64,000 nt of DNA. Origin: Clostridium pasteurianum DSM 525 = ATCC 6013 (lineage in GTDB: Bacteria; Bacillota; Clostridia; Clostridiales; Clostridiaceae). Made by a program: the position numbers and the translations under genes. Below the pieces are notes generated by a model. That model was not told the DNA's origin and searched no databases. It saw nothing but the letters and a program-made list of their open reading frames with translations. The DNA is taken from assembly GCF_000807255.1 (NCBI RefSeq), contig NZ_CP009268.1, forward strand, positions 3,378,384 to 3,442,383, in the 5' to 3' direction. Shown piece after piece: positions 9,858-18,137 of this stretch. How positions within the stretch are numbered: position 1 is the first letter of the stretch; every line of letters begins with the position of its first letter.

Positions 9858-9988
9858 ATTGAAGCAAGTTCTTAATTCAAGTGGGAATTCTTTTACCCCA
9901 TCTGAATTTTAGAACTGCAAATGCATGGCTTACTTGGCGTTGAACTCCCACTTGAATAAGGGGGAGACTTACGCAAGTTAGTCAGGTT
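9858..9988 (+). repeat. R1 repeat, copy A (131 bp, shortest form)
   Basis: This is one of four related intergenic elements (also at 30458-30687, 35060-35246, 41141-41327). It starts with ATTGAAGCAAG and ends with AGTTAGTCAGGTT. A first stem pairs GTTCTTAATTCAAGTGGG with CCCATCTGAATTTTAGAAC. The later GAACTCCCACTTGAA can pair back to TTCAAGTGGGAATTC. This copy lacks the internal AGAGAACC...GCGTGG module found once or twice in the others. It lies between the transporter terminator and kal, antisense to both genes. Confidence 0.85.
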
Positions 9989-10205
9989 AAAATTATAGTA
10001 TACATAATAATTCGATAATTTAAAGCCAAATACATTATCAAATTATCAAACATTTTGAATATGTTTTATTATAATTCTTTTTTTAAGGCTCTACAATCAA
10101 CGTTCTGTATGTAAATATTCAGTATGTATGTACATGTTGTACATTGTATACCTATTCATTAAATTTCAAGGTGTCCATATTTAATTATTTTTGATGTAGC
10201 ATAAC

Positions 10206-10245
10206 AAAAAGCTGTCTCACAATACATATGTATTGTGAGACAGCT
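10206..10245 (-). terminator. Perfect 36-bp palindromic terminator
   Basis: Bases 10210-10245 form a perfect palindrome (AGCTGTCTCACAATACAT and its complement). On the minus strand it is followed by TTTTTG, so it should end transcripts of the transporter gene before they reach kal. On the plus strand no T run follows. It separates the oxidoreductase/transporter transcript from the kal-kam unit. Confidence 0.8.
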
Positions 10246-10428
10246 AATGATCAATATTATTTTTAAATTTGGAAGTATTTTATTAATTCTATTGATAATA
10301 TATTACAAAAATATATTACTATTTATGAATGTCATAAACTTTTGAATATATACTTTTTTAACAAAATTTCAGTGTTATAATATATGTCATAAAATGATTT
10401 TTAACCAATTAAATTCAAAGAAATATAT

Positions 10429-11835
10429 TTATATCATAAACATAGCAACTACTATAGTAGCTAAAAGTCCTGCAAGTACAGGTATTAAATTTCTTCTAGC
10501 TAGTTCGGTTGGCTTTACATTACATATTGCAGCAACAGGTATAACTCCCCATGGAATTATTGTTCCTCCTCCGACCCATACTGTGGCTATCTGTCCTAGG
10601 GCAGCAAGTACTTCTCTATTTCCACCAGTTGCTGTGGAAAAAGTTTGAGCTAACGATCCCACAAGAGGAAGTCCTGAGAAACCAGATCCATCAAGTCCTG
10701 TTATACCACCTATTGCAGCCTGCATTAAAGCTATTGGAAATTTTGCCATAGGAATTATTCCAGCTAAGTACATTCCTATATCATTAAGTAATCCTCTAGC
10801 ATTAGGCCCTAATATGGTCTTTGCAGTTTCTTCGCTTCCCATGAAGAAAAAAGATGCTATTACAATTACAGGAGCAAATATCTTTATACCAAATATAAAT
10901 CCTTCTTTTAGATTATCTGTTATTCTTTCAAGAGATTCTGATAGATTACCATGTAAAACTGTAACTATAGACATTATTATTATTGCAGTTCCTCCTACAA
11001 GTGCAGTAGCATCTCCACCAACTATGTGATATTTACACATAAAGATTACATCAATTATAAAAGCTGCTGGTGTTATTACAGCAATAAATAATCTAGCTGC
11101 AGAAGACTTACTTTTACTGTTATCTTCTTCTATTACACCATTTACCTCAGCTTCTGGAGCCAAAGTAGCTGCTATTTCATTCTCATACTGAGGATTTTTC
11201 TTAAGGTCACGTAACATCATAAAAAATGCAACTCCAACAGTTACAACACTCATAACTATCCATAATGGAAGCATAGCCTTCATTACAGCTAATGTACTAA
11301 CTCCTGCTGCTTTACCTGTTATTGCAGGTGCCCCCTGTATAAAGAAGTCAGAAGATAAACCCATACCGTGTCCAAATAAATTCATTGCGCTGGCTGCCCA
11401 AATAGCAGGTAATCCAACTTCTAATGCTGCTGGCAGTAATAATGCTCCAATAAGAGCAACTGCAGGTGATGGCCAAATAAACCAGGATACAATTAACATT
11501 ACAAATCCTATTACAAAGAAAGCCATTTTCTTGGTTCTAATAACCTTTTTTATAGGTTTCATCATCAATTCATCTGAACCTATATCACTTAATGATCTTG
11601 ACATAGCAACAACTAATGATATTACAACTATTATTCCTAAAAATTGAGTACCTGATTCCACTACAGAATTATACATAATCTGTACTGCTTTAAGTAAATT
11701 TCCCGAATAAACAATTCCTATTAGGAAGGTACCTATGATACAAGGAAGAACAATTTCTTTTTTCATTAATAAAGTTACAATTATAACTATAGTCATTATT
11801 ATGTAGATGTAATGCAGAATACCTAAACTTACCAT
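10429..11835 (-). CDS. Multi-pass membrane transporter of the lysine cluster, substrate unproven
   Basis: The 468-residue protein is almost entirely hydrophobic helices, about 12 by eye, with a charged loop near residues 215-240 (PEAEVNGVIEEDNSKSK). Its shape and motifs (SPAVALIGALLLPAALEVGLP, GGGTIIPWGVIPVAAICNVKP) recall the ion-transporter superfamily of GntP/CitMHS-like carboxylate and amino-acid permeases. I cannot assign a subfamily with certainty. It is preceded by an FAD oxidoreductase gene (gap 153 bases) and followed by a strong terminator. Its place beside the lysine genes suggests uptake of lysine or a pathway intermediate, or export of a product. This is inference. Confidence 0.75.
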   Translation of the reverse strand: MVSLGILHYIYIIMTIVIIVTLLMKKEIVLPCIIGTFLIGIVYSGNLLKAVQIMYNSVVESGTQFLGIIVVISLVVAMSRSLSDIGSDELMMKPIKKVIRTKKMAFFVIGFVMLIVSWFIWPSPAVALIGALLLPAALEVGLPAIWAASAMNLFGHGMGLSSDFFIQGAPAITGKAAGVSTLAVMKAMLPLWIVMSVVTVGVAFFMMLRDLKKNPQYENEIAATLAPEAEVNGVIEEDNSKSKSSAARLFIAVITPAAFIIDVIFMCKYHIVGGDATALVGGTAIIIMSIVTVLHGNLSESLERITDNLKEGFIFGIKIFAPVIVIASFFFMGSEETAKTILGPNARGLLNDIGMYLAGIIPMAKFPIALMQAAIGGITGLDGSGFSGLPLVGSLAQTFSTATGGNREVLAALGQIATVWVGGGTIIPWGVIPVAAICNVKPTELARRNLIPVLAGLLATIVVAMFMI

Positions 11836-11988
11836 TATTAACTACCTCCATAGTGTAATTTAATTTTAAATTACCTCTAAATTTATTTTAAATTTTGGAA
11901 GTTCTTATACAATACTACTCATTGATAAATAAATTGTATTGTATAAGTATTCCTTAGTTTTAAACCCATAATTATCTATAGAATAATT

Positions 11989-13296
11989 TTATTTTGCTCC
12001 CTGCAGATTTAATTCACTTGGTACTTCAGTCTTATAAGAGAAAATATCTTTTAATTGTAGTTCTTCAACTTTATTTTTAATATCAGAATTATTTATAGTA
12101 TATAATCCTAATTCTTTCATTCTATCGAAAAGTACTGATCCTGAAAAAGTATATTTCTTAGATAATCCTTCTTCTGTTTCCATTTGTTCTTTTACATATG
12201 CAATTGCTTCTCCTATAGCTAATTGTCTTGGAATTTCCAGTTGTTCTTCTCCCTTATAGAATTTAACGCTGTTATATGCAGCTAGAGTTCCTGTAACTAT
12301 TGCTTCAGTATGTCCAACTAAAAGTCCAGCTTTTTCACCAGCGCAGAATAGATTATTTACCCCTTCTACCTTAAGCTTATTATCTCTTGGTGCCATAGCA
12401 AAATATCTCATAGAATTACCTTTTCCACCAGCATATGGATCTTCATATCTTGCATTTTCAAAACCAGGTATCATTCTTAATTTTGCAAGCTCATAATAAG
12501 GTGTCATTAATTTTGCATGTCCTGTATCTAAAAGAATTACATTTTTCTTAAATTCTTTTAAAGCATATTGTTGACAAGCTTTTATATCTAAATGATCCTC
12601 TATAAGTTCTTCTGGTATAGGTATTACAGCTACACCTTTTGTGTTCAACTCTTCAACTATTTCAGATGACAAAGATTCTTTATATAATTTGCATGAACCA
12701 CTCATAGCTCCTACAGAACCATTTGCCTTTTTACCAACATATTCTTTTATGCCAGTAAGTCCTGTCAAACTTACTCTTCCTCCAAAGCTTGGACATCTTA
12801 ATATACACATAGCACATCCATTACCATATTTAGTACAATTATTCATAGGTCCTGCTGTTCCTGTTGTATCTATAAATACATCAGCCTCATAGACATTACC
12901 TTTTGCATCTTCAACGCTGACTATAGAATTATCCTCCATATTAGCTTTTGTCATTCTTGCTTCAAAAACTACATTTACACCAATTTCTTTAAGATAACTT
13001 AATACAGCTGCAGGAGTTTTTCCTATGTCATATAAGTTGGCATGACTATGTCCTGGGAATTCTATATTCTTATGTTTTGAATTATCATCTACAATCTTAA
13101 ATATTTCTCCTCCGCCCATGGCAATTAATTCTTCAGTGGCAGTATAACGTCCATTATTTCTCATTATTCCACCAACTAAGCCTGTTCCTAAAAGCATATC
13201 AGTTCTTTCAAGTAGTGTAACTTCTGCTCCACCTTTTTTTGCACATACAGCTGCTGCACATCCAGACCAGCCTCCACCAACAATAACTATTTTCAT
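11989..13296 (-). CDS. FAD-dependent oxidoreductase with four-cysteine motif
   Basis: The 435-residue protein begins with a dinucleotide-binding fold (IVIVGGGWSGCAAAVCAKKG... ERTD at residues 2-33) and has the second FAD motif near the C-terminus (VNNLFCAGEKAGLLVGHTEA). The architecture resembles the GidA/TrmFO-like and FAD_oxidored families. Between them is C-x6-C-x2-C-x3-C (NCTKYGNGCAMCILRC, about residues 158-173), a spacing that could bind an iron-sulfur cluster. No membrane segment is seen. It is the first gene of the unit with the transporter. The substrate is unknown; a redox step on lysine or a related amino acid would fit the context but is not shown by the sequence. Confidence 0.8.
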   Translation of the reverse strand: MKIVIVGGGWSGCAAAVCAKKGGAEVTLLERTDMLLGTGLVGGIMRNNGRYTATEELIAMGGGEIFKIVDDNSKHKNIEFPGHSHANLYDIGKTPAAVLSYLKEIGVNVVFEARMTKANMEDNSIVSVEDAKGNVYEADVFIDTTGTAGPMNNCTKYGNGCAMCILRCPSFGGRVSLTGLTGIKEYVGKKANGSVGAMSGSCKLYKESLSSEIVEELNTKGVAVIPIPEELIEDHLDIKACQQYALKEFKKNVILLDTGHAKLMTPYYELAKLRMIPGFENARYEDPYAGGKGNSMRYFAMAPRDNKLKVEGVNNLFCAGEKAGLLVGHTEAIVTGTLAAYNSVKFYKGEEQLEIPRQLAIGEAIAYVKEQMETEEGLSKKYTFSGSVLFDRMKELGLYTINNSDIKNKVEELQLKDIFSYKTEVPSELNLQGAK

Positions 13297-14140
13297 ATTT
13301 AGTTCCTCCTTGATTTTTATTACTTTAAATTTAAAATATTTAATGCATTAAGCTATAAATCAACCCTATGTCCATATTAAATTATTTACATTAATTGTAT
13401 TTTTTATGTAACATCAAACATTATACTTAATATTAATTTACTGCAACAAAATTTAACTTCAATAGAATTTATCTATTAAAATTTGGACAATAAATTAACA
13501 ACATATATAATTATTTAACTGATATAATACTAAAATACTTGGGATCTCTAGAATTTTAACAAACATGGGCGTGTCTATTATAAAATACTGTTGATATGAC
13601 AGATGCAAAAGTTTTACAACTGTAATAGAATCCTCAATGTAAATGTATAATATAGATTATTCTTTTCATTTACAATTTTTACTAATCAATTTAACTGTGG
13701 GCAACGGGTTAAATTAATTAGTAATATATCATAATATTTTTAATTAAGCAATAATATATTTAAAAATTTATCAAATAAATAAAATTTATAATTTTTATAA
13801 AAAAATTTTATAATATAAAAAATAGTTCCTTATATTGTAGTAAATTCTATTCATTTCACTATGTTATCCATTTACATGTACAAGTTGTATATTTATATCT
13901 AATTTTTACATACAATTCGTTGATTGTTTGACATATAAAAATAAATTATAATGAGTTTCAAGAAATTCATTAACAACTTGATAATATAATCACTTTAAAA
14001 TTACATTATTATCATCGTCAATACATAATTATAATAATATTAATTGTCAACTTATAAAAAATATTGATTGTCAATTTAAGCCTATTGGTAATATAAGCTA
14101 CCAATAGATGAGATTTACTAATAACTGGAGGAGAAGCCTT
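13297..14140. promoter_or_regulatory. Long divergent control region
   Basis: An 844-base, very AT-rich gap separates the lysine cluster (left) from the aminotransferase cassette (right). I see no credible gene in it. It should hold the promoters of both divergent units. Visible signals are repeated GTCAA-type boxes (ATTGTCAA near 14043 and 14067, CGTCAA near 14018) and an inverted repeat directly before the aminotransferase. An isolated GC-richer patch lies at 13563-13580. No clear -35/-10 pair stands out. Confidence 0.5.
14082..14107. promoter_or_regulatory. Inverted repeat before aminotransferase gene
   Basis: CTATTGGTA (14082-14090) and TACCAATAG (14099-14107) form a perfect 9-bp inverted repeat with an 8-base spacer. 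It ends 33 bases before the start codon. It could be a regulator binding site or a small leader hairpin. No T run follows, so it is not a terminator. Confidence 0.5.
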
Positions 14141-15322
14141 ATGGAAAATATTATTGCAAGAGATATTGAAAGTATTGAAATATCAGGAATAAGAAAGTTT
14201 TTTAATGCCCTGCAAAACTATCCAGATGCCTTATCATTTGTTTTTGGTGAACCAGACTTTCCAGTACCTGAAAAAATTAAAACCGCAGTATCAGAGGCCC
14301 TTGATTTAGGAAAAACAGGGTATACTTCTAATGCCGGAATACCTGAATTGCGAGAAGAAATCTGCAAGTATCTACTAGAAAAGAATATAAAATACTCACC
14401 TGATGAGACAGCTTTAACTGTTGGCTGTGCCGAAGGTCTATTATGTGCTTTTAAAGCTGTTATCAATTCTGGTGACAAAGTTCTTATACCAAATCCCGGC
14501 TTTCCTTCTTATAAATCACTTTTAAAATTGTGTGGTGCAGATCCAATTTACTATGAATTCAACGATGACTTTTCCATTAATATAGAGGATCTAGAATACA
14601 AATTAAAAATACATAAGCCTAAAGCCATTGTATTATGTTTTCCTTCAAATCCAACCGGAGCTATACTAAGTAAAAATGACAGGGAAAGTTTATATGAAAT
14701 AATAAAAAACAATAACATTATAGCTATAAGTGATGAAATCTATTGTGAACTCTGTTTTGATGAATACTATACTCCTATACAACATGAGGATATTAAAGAT
14801 AAATTTATTTTAGTAAGTGGTTTTTCAAAAATGTTCTCCATGACTGGTTTACGTGTAGGATATGTTTGTGCCAGTGAACAAATTATAAAGGCTGTGCTAA
14901 AAGTTCATTCTTACAACTGTTCCTGTGCCCCTTCAATATGCCAATGGGGAGCCCTTACTGGGATGAAAGAGTGCAGACAGGATGCAATTGACATGAAAAA
15001 TGAATTTATTAGAAGAAGAAATTATGTATATGACAGGCTTGTAAAAATGGGTCTTGATGTTGAAATGCCAAAGGGTGCTTTTTATATCTTCCCTTCTATA
15101 AAGAAATTTGGAATAAAGAGTAACGAATTTTGTTTAAGGCTTTTAGATGAAGCTGGAGTAGCTGTTGTTCCTGGAGATGCCTTTGGAGATAAAGGGGAAG
15201 GATACATGAGAATTTCCTATTCTGACAATCTAGATAATCTAAAAAAAGGATTGGATAGAATTGAAAAATTCATAAAAATTAATTTTGAACTTGTCAATGC
15301 GAGTATTAACGCAGAAAAATAA
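14141..15322 (+). CDS. PLP-dependent aminotransferase, class I/II
   Basis: The 393-residue protein has the fold type I aminotransferase signature. The PLP lysine is Lys230 in SGFSKMFSMTGLRVGY. Other motifs are CFPSNPTGA and SDEIYCELCF (the Asp-x-x-Tyr that holds the pyridine ring) and the substrate arginine near YMRISYS. I use the ATG at 14141 (MENIIARDIESIEISGIRKF), which has GGAGG nine bases upstream; an earlier in-frame ATG at 14108 has no ribosome site. A 2-hydroxyacid dehydrogenase gene follows after 61 bases and then an AEC transporter. Together they could turn an amino acid into a 2-oxo and then a 2-hydroxy acid, or the reverse. Substrates are not predictable from sequence. Confidence 0.9.
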   Translation: MENIIARDIESIEISGIRKFFNALQNYPDALSFVFGEPDFPVPEKIKTAVSEALDLGKTGYTSNAGIPELREEICKYLLEKNIKYSPDETALTVGCAEGLLCAFKAVINSGDKVLIPNPGFPSYKSLLKLCGADPIYYEFNDDFSINIEDLEYKLKIHKPKAIVLCFPSNPTGAILSKNDRESLYEIIKNNNIIAISDEIYCELCFDEYYTPIQHEDIKDKFILVSGFSKMFSMTGLRVGYVCASEQIIKAVLKVHSYNCSCAPSICQWGALTGMKECRQDAIDMKNEFIRRRNYVYDRLVKMGLDVEMPKGAFYIFPSIKKFGIKSNEFCLRLLDEAGVAVVPGDAFGDKGEGYMRISYSDNLDNLKKGLDRIEKFIKINFELVNASINAEK

Positions 15323-15383
15323 CTTAATAAAGTTATTCTCATATATTATTGATAAAAAAATTTATTAAAGGAAGTGTTTATAA

Positions 15384-16364
15384 ATGAGTTATAAAGTTTT
15401 ACTTACTGAAGATATTAATAAAGCAGGAAAAGATTTTCTTATAGAACAAGGATATGAAATAAAAATTTGTTCCGACATAAAAGAAGAAACATTAATAAGA
15501 GAAGTTGAAGGTTGTGATGCTATACTAACTCGTAATGGTCATATCACAGAAAAAGTTATGAGAGCTGGTAAAAAACTTAAGGTTGTATCAATGCATGGAG
15601 TAGGTGTAGATGTTATAGATGTAGAAGCTGCTACAAGACTTGGCATCCAAGTTACCAACTCACCTGAGTCAAATAAAAATTCAGTAGCTGAGTATACAAT
15701 AGGTTTGGTACTTTCTCTAAGTAAAATATACAGAATATATGACAAAGAATTGAGAAAGGGAAATTTCCAAATAAGACAAACTTTTGGAATGGACCTTGAA
15801 GGTAAAGTTCTTGGAATAATCGGTATGGGTAATATCGGAAATCTAGTTGCTCAAAAAGCTTCTCAAGGATTTGGAATGAAAGTTATAGGTTACAAGAGAA
15901 ATATTAAAAATGTAACAGCAATGGAAAATGTAGAACTTACTGAAGATATGGATTATGTACTTAAAAATTCTGACTTTGTAAGCTTACATATTCCTCTTAC
16001 AGATAAGACAAAAAAATTAATTGGTAAAAGAGAAATAGGTCTTATGAAAGATGGATCTTTCCTTATAAATACTGCTCGTGGAGAAGTTGTGGATACGGAA
16101 GCTCTTGTAGAAGCTCTTACAGGAAACAAACTTGCTGGAGCTGCAATAGATGTATTTGAAGGTGAAGTTCCTTCTAAGGATAATCCCCTTCTTAAACTTG
16201 AAAATGTAATTGTGACTCCACACACTGCTGCTTTTACAAATGAAACTCTTAAAAGAATGGCTCTTCATTCAACACTAGGCATACATGAAGTCTTAATGGG
16301 TGAGGCACCAACATGGCCTGTAAATACTATTAAAGACAATGATTTAGATTGTATTTCTGTATAA
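15384..16364 (+). CDS. D-isomer-specific 2-hydroxyacid dehydrogenase (SerA-like)
   Basis: The 326-residue protein has the two-domain layout of the family. The NAD-binding motif GIIGMGNIGNLVAQ lies near residues 149-162. The catalytic set is visible: Arg in LINTARGEVVDTEAL, Glu in IDVFEGEVPS, and His in VIVTPHTAAFT. At this length it lacks the C-terminal ACT domain of regulated phosphoglycerate dehydrogenases, so it may act on another 2-hydroxy/2-oxo acid. A GGAAGTG ribosome site precedes the ATG at 15384. It follows the aminotransferase and is closed by a hairpin at 16431-16470. Confidence 0.9.
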   Translation: MSYKVLLTEDINKAGKDFLIEQGYEIKICSDIKEETLIREVEGCDAILTRNGHITEKVMRAGKKLKVVSMHGVGVDVIDVEAATRLGIQVTNSPESNKNSVAEYTIGLVLSLSKIYRIYDKELRKGNFQIRQTFGMDLEGKVLGIIGMGNIGNLVAQKASQGFGMKVIGYKRNIKNVTAMENVELTEDMDYVLKNSDFVSLHIPLTDKTKKLIGKREIGLMKDGSFLINTARGEVVDTEALVEALTGNKLAGAAIDVFEGEVPSKDNPLLKLENVIVTPHTAAFTNETLKRMALHSTLGIHEVLMGEAPTWPVNTIKDNDLDCISV

Positions 16365-16430
16365 TAAAATTTAACAGCCTATACTATTAATATTATATAT
16401 AGCCCTAATATATACCCTCATTCTGGAAAG

Positions 16431-16470
16431 GCACTTTCTTGTAGTGTATACTATAAGAAAGTGCTGTATT
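16431..16470 (+). terminator. Hairpin terminator or attenuator after dehydrogenase gene
   Basis: GCACTTTCTT (16431-16440) pairs with AAGAAAGTGC (16455-16464), and the inner TAGT/ACTA extends the stem. A short T-rich tail (TGTATTTT) follows. It separates the dehydrogenase from the transporter gene, which starts 46 bases further on, so the transporter may be read partly by readthrough. Confidence 0.6.
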
Positions 16471-16515
16471 TTAGAATACATATATCAATAGACTAAAATA
16501 AAAGGAGACTTATTA

Positions 16516-17457
16516 ATGCTGCTTACATCTATAGGAAATGTATTAAGTATAGCCATAATGATTATTATTGGCTATGTACTGGCATATAAAAAGTGGTTTA
16601 ATAAAAATTCTACAGATTTACTAGTAAAGCTTGTAATTAAAATATCATTACCTCCATTGCTTTTTAGTATAATGTTAGAGAATTTTGACAGAAATGAACT
16701 TATACATTCTTTTAAAGGACTCAGTATACCCTTATTATCAATATTTATCTTATTTTTAATAGGTACAGCTGTAGCCAAAATATTAAATGTACAAAAAAAT
16801 AGAGAAGGTCTTTTTACTTCCTGCTTTTTTAATTCCAATACAATATTTATGGGATTGCCTATTAATCTGGCTCTCTTTGGAGAAAAAAGTATACCCTATG
16901 TTCTCTTATACTATGTAGCTAATACAATATTTTTTTGGACACTAGGTGTGTATGAAATAAGTAAAGATGGTACTGAAGAAAAATCCAGATTTTTTTCTAT
17001 GAAGACCATAAAAAAAATATTATCTCCCCCTCTTATAGGCTATCTCATAAGTCTTGTTTTTATTATTTTCGGAATTAAATTACCAGATTCTTTAATGAGT
17101 ACTTGCAAATACTTAGGTAATCTTTCTACACCACTATCTATGATATTTATAGGTATAACTATTTACTCTGTGGATAAAAGTGCATTCAAACTTTGTAAAG
17201 AAATGATAGCTATATTCTTCGGTAGATTTATTCTATCTCCTGTTCTTATTTTTATATTATGCTTGTTTATGCCAATACCCTCTCTTATGAGAAGTGTTTT
17301 TGTAATACAAGCTGCTATGCCTGTAATGACAAACTCCTCTATAATAGCAAAGTCTTACAATGCAGATCATTCCTTTGCTGCAGTTATAATAACAGTAACT
17401 ACAATTGCATCTATATTTGTAATTCCAATCTATATGGTAGTACTAAGCAAAATTTAA
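16516..17457 (+). CDS. AEC (auxin efflux carrier) family transporter
   Basis: The 313-residue protein is a 10-helix membrane carrier. Family hallmarks are the N-terminal half with LVIKISLPPLLFSIMLENF, the loop FFNSNTIFMGLPINLALFGE, and the C-terminal half with MFIGITIYSVD-like and VIQAAMPVMTNSSIIAKSY segments. Known members move malate, lactate or other organic acids. Placed after an aminotransferase and a 2-hydroxyacid dehydrogenase, it may carry the hydroxy or oxo acid of that cassette. That is inference. An AAGGAG ribosome site lies upstream of the ATG. Confidence 0.88.
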   Translation: MLLTSIGNVLSIAIMIIIGYVLAYKKWFNKNSTDLLVKLVIKISLPPLLFSIMLENFDRNELIHSFKGLSIPLLSIFILFLIGTAVAKILNVQKNREGLFTSCFFNSNTIFMGLPINLALFGEKSIPYVLLYYVANTIFFWTLGVYEISKDGTEEKSRFFSMKTIKKILSPPLIGYLISLVFIIFGIKLPDSLMSTCKYLGNLSTPLSMIFIGITIYSVDKSAFKLCKEMIAIFFGRFILSPVLIFILCLFMPIPSLMRSVFVIQAAMPVMTNSSIIAKSYNADHSFAAVIITVTTIASIFVIPIYMVVLSKI

Positions 17458-17623
17458 TCTAATACTGTTTCTGCATATTACATATAATGTAGAAACTCCA
17501 CTACTCCCAAAAATTTATTAAAATTAATTTAGTTAGGATATATATCCTAACTAAATTAAAATAGACAAAAATATTAATCTCTTCTTAACTTGATACTTGT
17601 AAATTTATATTTATGTAAAATTC

Positions 17624-17653
17624 AAAAAACCCCTTAAAGCTTAGCTTTAAGGG
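17624..17653 (-). terminator. Rho-independent terminator of csp gene
   Basis: CCCTTAAAGC pairs with GCTTTAAGGG across a TA-type loop, and on the minus strand the stem runs into GGTTTTTTG. It lies 18 bases past the cold-shock gene stop codon. Confidence 0.85.
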
Positions 17654-17670
17654 ATTAAAATATCTACTAA

Positions 17671-17868
17671 TTATAGAACAGTGATATTTTCAGCTTGAGG
17701 TCCTTTTGGTCCTTCAACTACGTTGTAAGAAACATTTTGACCTTCTTCAAGAGATTTGTATCCATCTGCATTTATCTGTGAAAAATGTGCGAAAACATCT
17801 TTTCCATCTTCTCCTGTAATAAATCCAAATCCTTTTTGTGCATTGAACCATTTAACTGTACCGTTCAT
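17671..17868 (-). CDS. csp: Cold-shock protein (CspA family)
   Basis: The 65-residue protein is a single cold-shock domain binding single-stranded RNA/DNA. RNP1 is KGFGFI (residues 12-17) and RNP2 is VFAHF (about residues 25-29). The start [11 protein letters not shown] is the family norm. It acts as an RNA chaperone in the cytoplasm. It stands alone with its own terminator. The leader upstream (17869-17990) is AT-rich, and GGAGGTAAGG lies close to the ATG. Confidence 0.97.
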   Translation of the reverse strand: MNGTVKWFNAQKGFGFITGEDGKDVFAHFSQINADGYKSLEEGQNVSYNVVEGPKGPQAENITVL

Positions 17869-18137
17869 TTAAACCTTACCTCCGAAATTTTACTTTCCTT
17901 AAACTCTTTGTAATAATACAACAATAAAATTTCGATATAGAATACTATTTTTAAGTACTAATTGAAACATATTTGTGTTACATTAATTACGATTCATTTA
18001 AGCTTAATATTATTGTATCACTATTATTTACTAATATCAAGTATTTTTTATTATTTTTTTCTATATAAACTTTTTATTATATTAGTACATAGTATTTCTC
18101 ATTGGGATAACTACTTTTCTATCAATGAAATACTGTG

